From contig DKBI01000232.1 in NCBI GenBank assembly GCA_002451175.1, positions 1 through 8,327 of the forward strand: 8,327 bases of DNA, read 5' to 3'. The notes beneath the pieces are model-generated. The model saw only the letters and a program-made list of their open reading frames with translations. It searched no databases and had not been told where the DNA came from. Below, piece after piece: positions 6,626 through 8,327 of the stretch. Each line of letters begins with the position of its first letter. Position 1 is the first letter of the stretch. The DNA comes from Betaproteobacteria bacterium UBA6904 (GTDB taxonomy: Bacteria > Pseudomonadota > Gammaproteobacteria > Burkholderiales > SG8-39). A program made the translations under genes and the position numbers.

Positions 6626-8103
6626 GGCCCGCCCCCGAGCAGCAACGCCGCGGCACGCTGCGCGCTGTCGACGGTGAACGACGTCTGCAGCCCGAATCCC
6701 ACGCAGGCCAGCACCAGAATCCAGGCCGGCACCAGCATGGCGAGCGGCGTCTCGCCCGGCTCGGGCGCGCCCGGCCCCGGCTCGGCGAGGTAGGCTGCCT
6801 CGACGAACCTCCAGACGTACGCCACGGCAATGAGCGACGTGAGGACGACGAAACCCGCCAGCCACCAGTGCCCCTGCTCGAGCGCGCCGAGCACCAGATA
6901 CCACTTGGAGACGAAACCCGCCGTGCCCGGAATGCCGATCAACGACAGGCCGGCAATGACGATGCCGAGCGAGGTGATCGGCATGCGCCGCCCCAGTCCC
7001 TGCACCGACTGCAGCGTGGCGCGCCCGGCGCGCAGCGCAACGCCGCCGAGCAGCAGGAACAGCGCGCCCTTGGTCACTCCGTGATTGAACAGGTGCACGA
7101 CGGCGGCGGTCAGACCGTCCCGCGAGGCCATGCTGACGCCCAGCGTGATGTAGCCGATCTGCGCCACGCTCGAATACGCGAACAGCCGCTTCAGGTCCTG
7201 CTGCCACAGCGCGACCAGCGACGCCGTGAAGATGGCGATGAGCGACAGCCCGAGCAGGATCTCCGCCATCGGCAGCGTTCCGGTCACCAGGCGCACGCCG
7301 AACACGCCGAAATAGAAGCGCATGAGGACGTAGACCGAGACCTTGGTCGCGGTGGCCGCGAGGAACGCGGTGACCACCGAGGGCGCGTACGCGTAGGCAT
7401 TCGGCAGCCAGAAGTGCAGCGGGAACAGCGCCAGCTTGAGCGACACGCCGACCGTGATGAAGGCGAGCGCCGCGAGCACCGGCCGCGTGCCGCGCACGTC
7501 CTGCAGCCGGGCCGCCATGTCCGCGAGGTTCAGCGTGCCCGTCATCAGGTAGAGCAGGCCGACGCCGATGACGAAGAACGTCGCGCCGATCGTGCCGAGC
7601 ACGAGGTACTGGAACGCGGCGAGCAGCGCGCGGCGGTCGCGGCCGAGCGCGATCAGCACGTAGCTGGAGAGCGATGCGATCTCCATGAAGACGAACACGT
7701 TGAACGCGTCGCCGGTGATCGTCATGCCGAGCAGTCCGGCGACGCTCAGGCAGTACAGGGCGTAGAAGAGGTAGATGCGGTCCCGCGGCAGCTCGGCCGC
7801 GACGCTGCGCCAGGCGTACGGCGCGACCACCGTGGCCATGCCCGAGACCAGCACCAGCACGAACGCGGAAAACGCGTCGATGCGGTATTCGATGCCCCAG
7901 GGCGGCGCCCAGCTGCCGAGGGGGTACGACACCGCGCCGTGCGCCGCCACCTCCGCCGCGAGCAGGATCGCGGCAAAGAACGAAAAGGCGCACGCCGCCG
8001 TGGCGATCGCCCAGGCCGGTGCCGAGCGCCGCACGAGCACGGCCAGCGGCGCGGCCACCAGCGGCACCGTGATGGCGAGCGCGGGCAGGTGCGCGAACGT
8101 CAC
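6622..8103 (-). CDS. mrpD: MrpD/MnhD-like cation:proton antiporter subunit
   Basis: A 493-residue membrane protein, the normal length for MrpD, with about 14 hydrophobic segments. It belongs to the family of proton-translocating subunits shared by Mrp Na+/H+ antiporters and complex I. The channel residues are present: E141 in FVFMEIASLSSYVL, K223 in SLKLALFPLHFWLP, K254 in TATKVSVYVL, H341 and K345 in LFNHGVTKGALF, and K400 in GFVSKWYL. E141, K223 and K254 sit at the same residue numbers as in the next gene, suggesting an old duplication. The start is a GTG at 8103 inside a GTGA overlap with the mrpC-like stop, so translation is likely coupled. Among the three large subunits it looks closest to standard MrpD, and it directly follows an MrpC-like gene as in canonical mrp operons. 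Confidence 0.92.
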   Translation of the reverse strand: MTFAHLPALAITVPLVAAPLAVLVRRSAPAWAIATAACAFSFFAAILLAAEVAAHGAVSYPLGSWAPPWGIEYRIDAFSAFVLVLVSGMATVVAPYAWRSVAAELPRDRIYLFYALYCLSVAGLLGMTITGDAFNVFVFMEIASLSSYVLIALGRDRRALLAAFQYLVLGTIGATFFVIGVGLLYLMTGTLNLADMAARLQDVRGTRPVLAALAFITVGVSLKLALFPLHFWLPNAYAYAPSVVTAFLAATATKVSVYVLMRFYFGVFGVRLVTGTLPMAEILLGLSLIAIFTASLVALWQQDLKRLFAYSSVAQIGYITLGVSMASRDGLTAAVVHLFNHGVTKGALFLLLGGVALRAGRATLQSVQGLGRRMPITSLGIVIAGLSLIGIPGTAGFVSKWYLVLGALEQGHWWLAGFVVLTSLIAVAYVWRFVEAAYLAEPGPGAPEPGETPLAMLVPAWILVLACVGFGLQTSFTVDSAQRAAALLLGGGP

Positions 8104-8327
8104 GAGCCGCCGTCGCCGTCGCGGTCGGCGGCGAGTATCTCGTCTTCCTCGATCGTCCCGTAGGCCTCGCGCAGGCGCACGACGAGCGCGAGGCCGAGCG
8201 CCAGCGTCGCCACGCCGACGACGATCGCCGTCAGGATGAGCACGTGCGGCAGCGGGTTCGAATACACCTTGAACCCGTCGGCGAGGATCGGCGCGGTACC
8301 GCCGATCAGCTTGCCCGGCGCGATGTA
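8100..8327 (-). CDS. mrpC: MrpC/MnhC-like (NuoK-like) antiporter subunit, C-terminal 75 residues
   Basis: The 3' part of a gene that enters from the right edge. The visible 75 residues include SNPLPHVLILTAIVVGVATLAL followed by a helix end, then VVRLREAYGTIEEDEI. This matches the conserved NPLPQALVLTAIVI helix and YGT tail of MrpC subunits, which are small three-helix homologues of complex I NuoK. MrpC is normally about 110-125 residues, so roughly a third is missing. The tail is strongly acidic (EEDEILAADRDGDGG). The stop overlaps the GTG start of the mrpD-like gene by three bases. In known operons mrpB usually lies just upstream, which would be outside the window. Confidence 0.88.
   Translation of the reverse strand, partial: YIAPGKLIGGTAPILADGFKVYSNPLPHVLILTAIVVGVATLALGLALVVRLREAYGTIEEDEILAADRDGDGGS

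Noticed and set aside
5105..6793. Plus-strand open frame of 562 residues opposite the second antiporter subunit
   Set aside because: Same Arg/Gln-rich shadow composition, with no recognisable domain. The minus strand encodes a conserved transporter with intact catalytic residues.
6626..7993. Upstream in-frame extension that would make the 488-residue subunit 944 residues long
   Set aside because: The extra part is Arg/Ala-rich and lies in a different frame of the mrpD-like gene. The family motifs begin right after the GTG at 6625, which overlaps the upstream stop.
3216..8327. True complex I (nuo) or hydrogenase-4 operon
   Set aside because: No Fe-S, NiFe-hydrogenase, NuoH or peripheral-arm gene is visible, and the MrpC-MrpD order fits the Mrp side better. 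It cannot be fully excluded because the upstream genes are outside the window.

Overview
The window is very GC-rich with dense, tightly packed genes. Protein motifs point to a high-GC proteobacterium, most likely a betaproteobacterium, although no marker gene is present to fix the lineage. It holds two functional blocks that converge near position 3200.

Left block (1-3190). The start of a TRAP-type transporter substrate-binding protein with a twin-arginine signal runs leftward off the window edge (1-689). A 192-base, locally AT-rich intergenic region (690-881) separates it from a divergently transcribed two-component pair. That pair is a MASE1-type membrane histidine kinase (882-2579) and a FixJ-type response regulator (2576-3190), overlapping by four bases. 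The layout mirrors the known Rhodobacter capsulatus dctSR/dctPQM arrangement, in which a sensor/FixJ-type regulator pair controls a divergent TRAP operon. Here the periplasmic sensor is replaced by a MASE1 membrane domain. The intergenic region carries two copies of a CCGTACGG-cored palindrome 54 bases apart and an inverted repeat around one of them. These are good operator candidates for the regulator.

Right block (3216-8327, minus strand). A leftward operon encodes Mrp/complex I-like membrane proteins. In transcription order these are the C-terminal part of an MrpC (NuoK-like) subunit, an MrpD-like antiporter subunit, a second antiporter-like subunit with NuoL/MrpA-like motifs, an 83-residue two-helix membrane protein, and a third antiporter-like subunit with a C-terminal extension. 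Neighbouring genes overlap by 3, 4 or 11 bases, or lie 10 bases apart. All three large subunits keep the glutamate and lysines of the proton channel. Three such subunits plus a NuoK-like one resembles the membrane arm of complex I or a formate-hydrogenlyase-type complex more than a canonical Mrp antiporter, which has two (MrpA and MrpD). No peripheral-arm, Fe-S or hydrogenase gene is visible here, and the upstream part of the operon lies outside the window.

The blocks meet tail to tail, with only 25 bases between stop codons, filled by a perfect 24-base GC palindrome that may act as a bidirectional terminator. I saw no tRNA, rRNA, CRISPR array, insertion sequence or phage gene.
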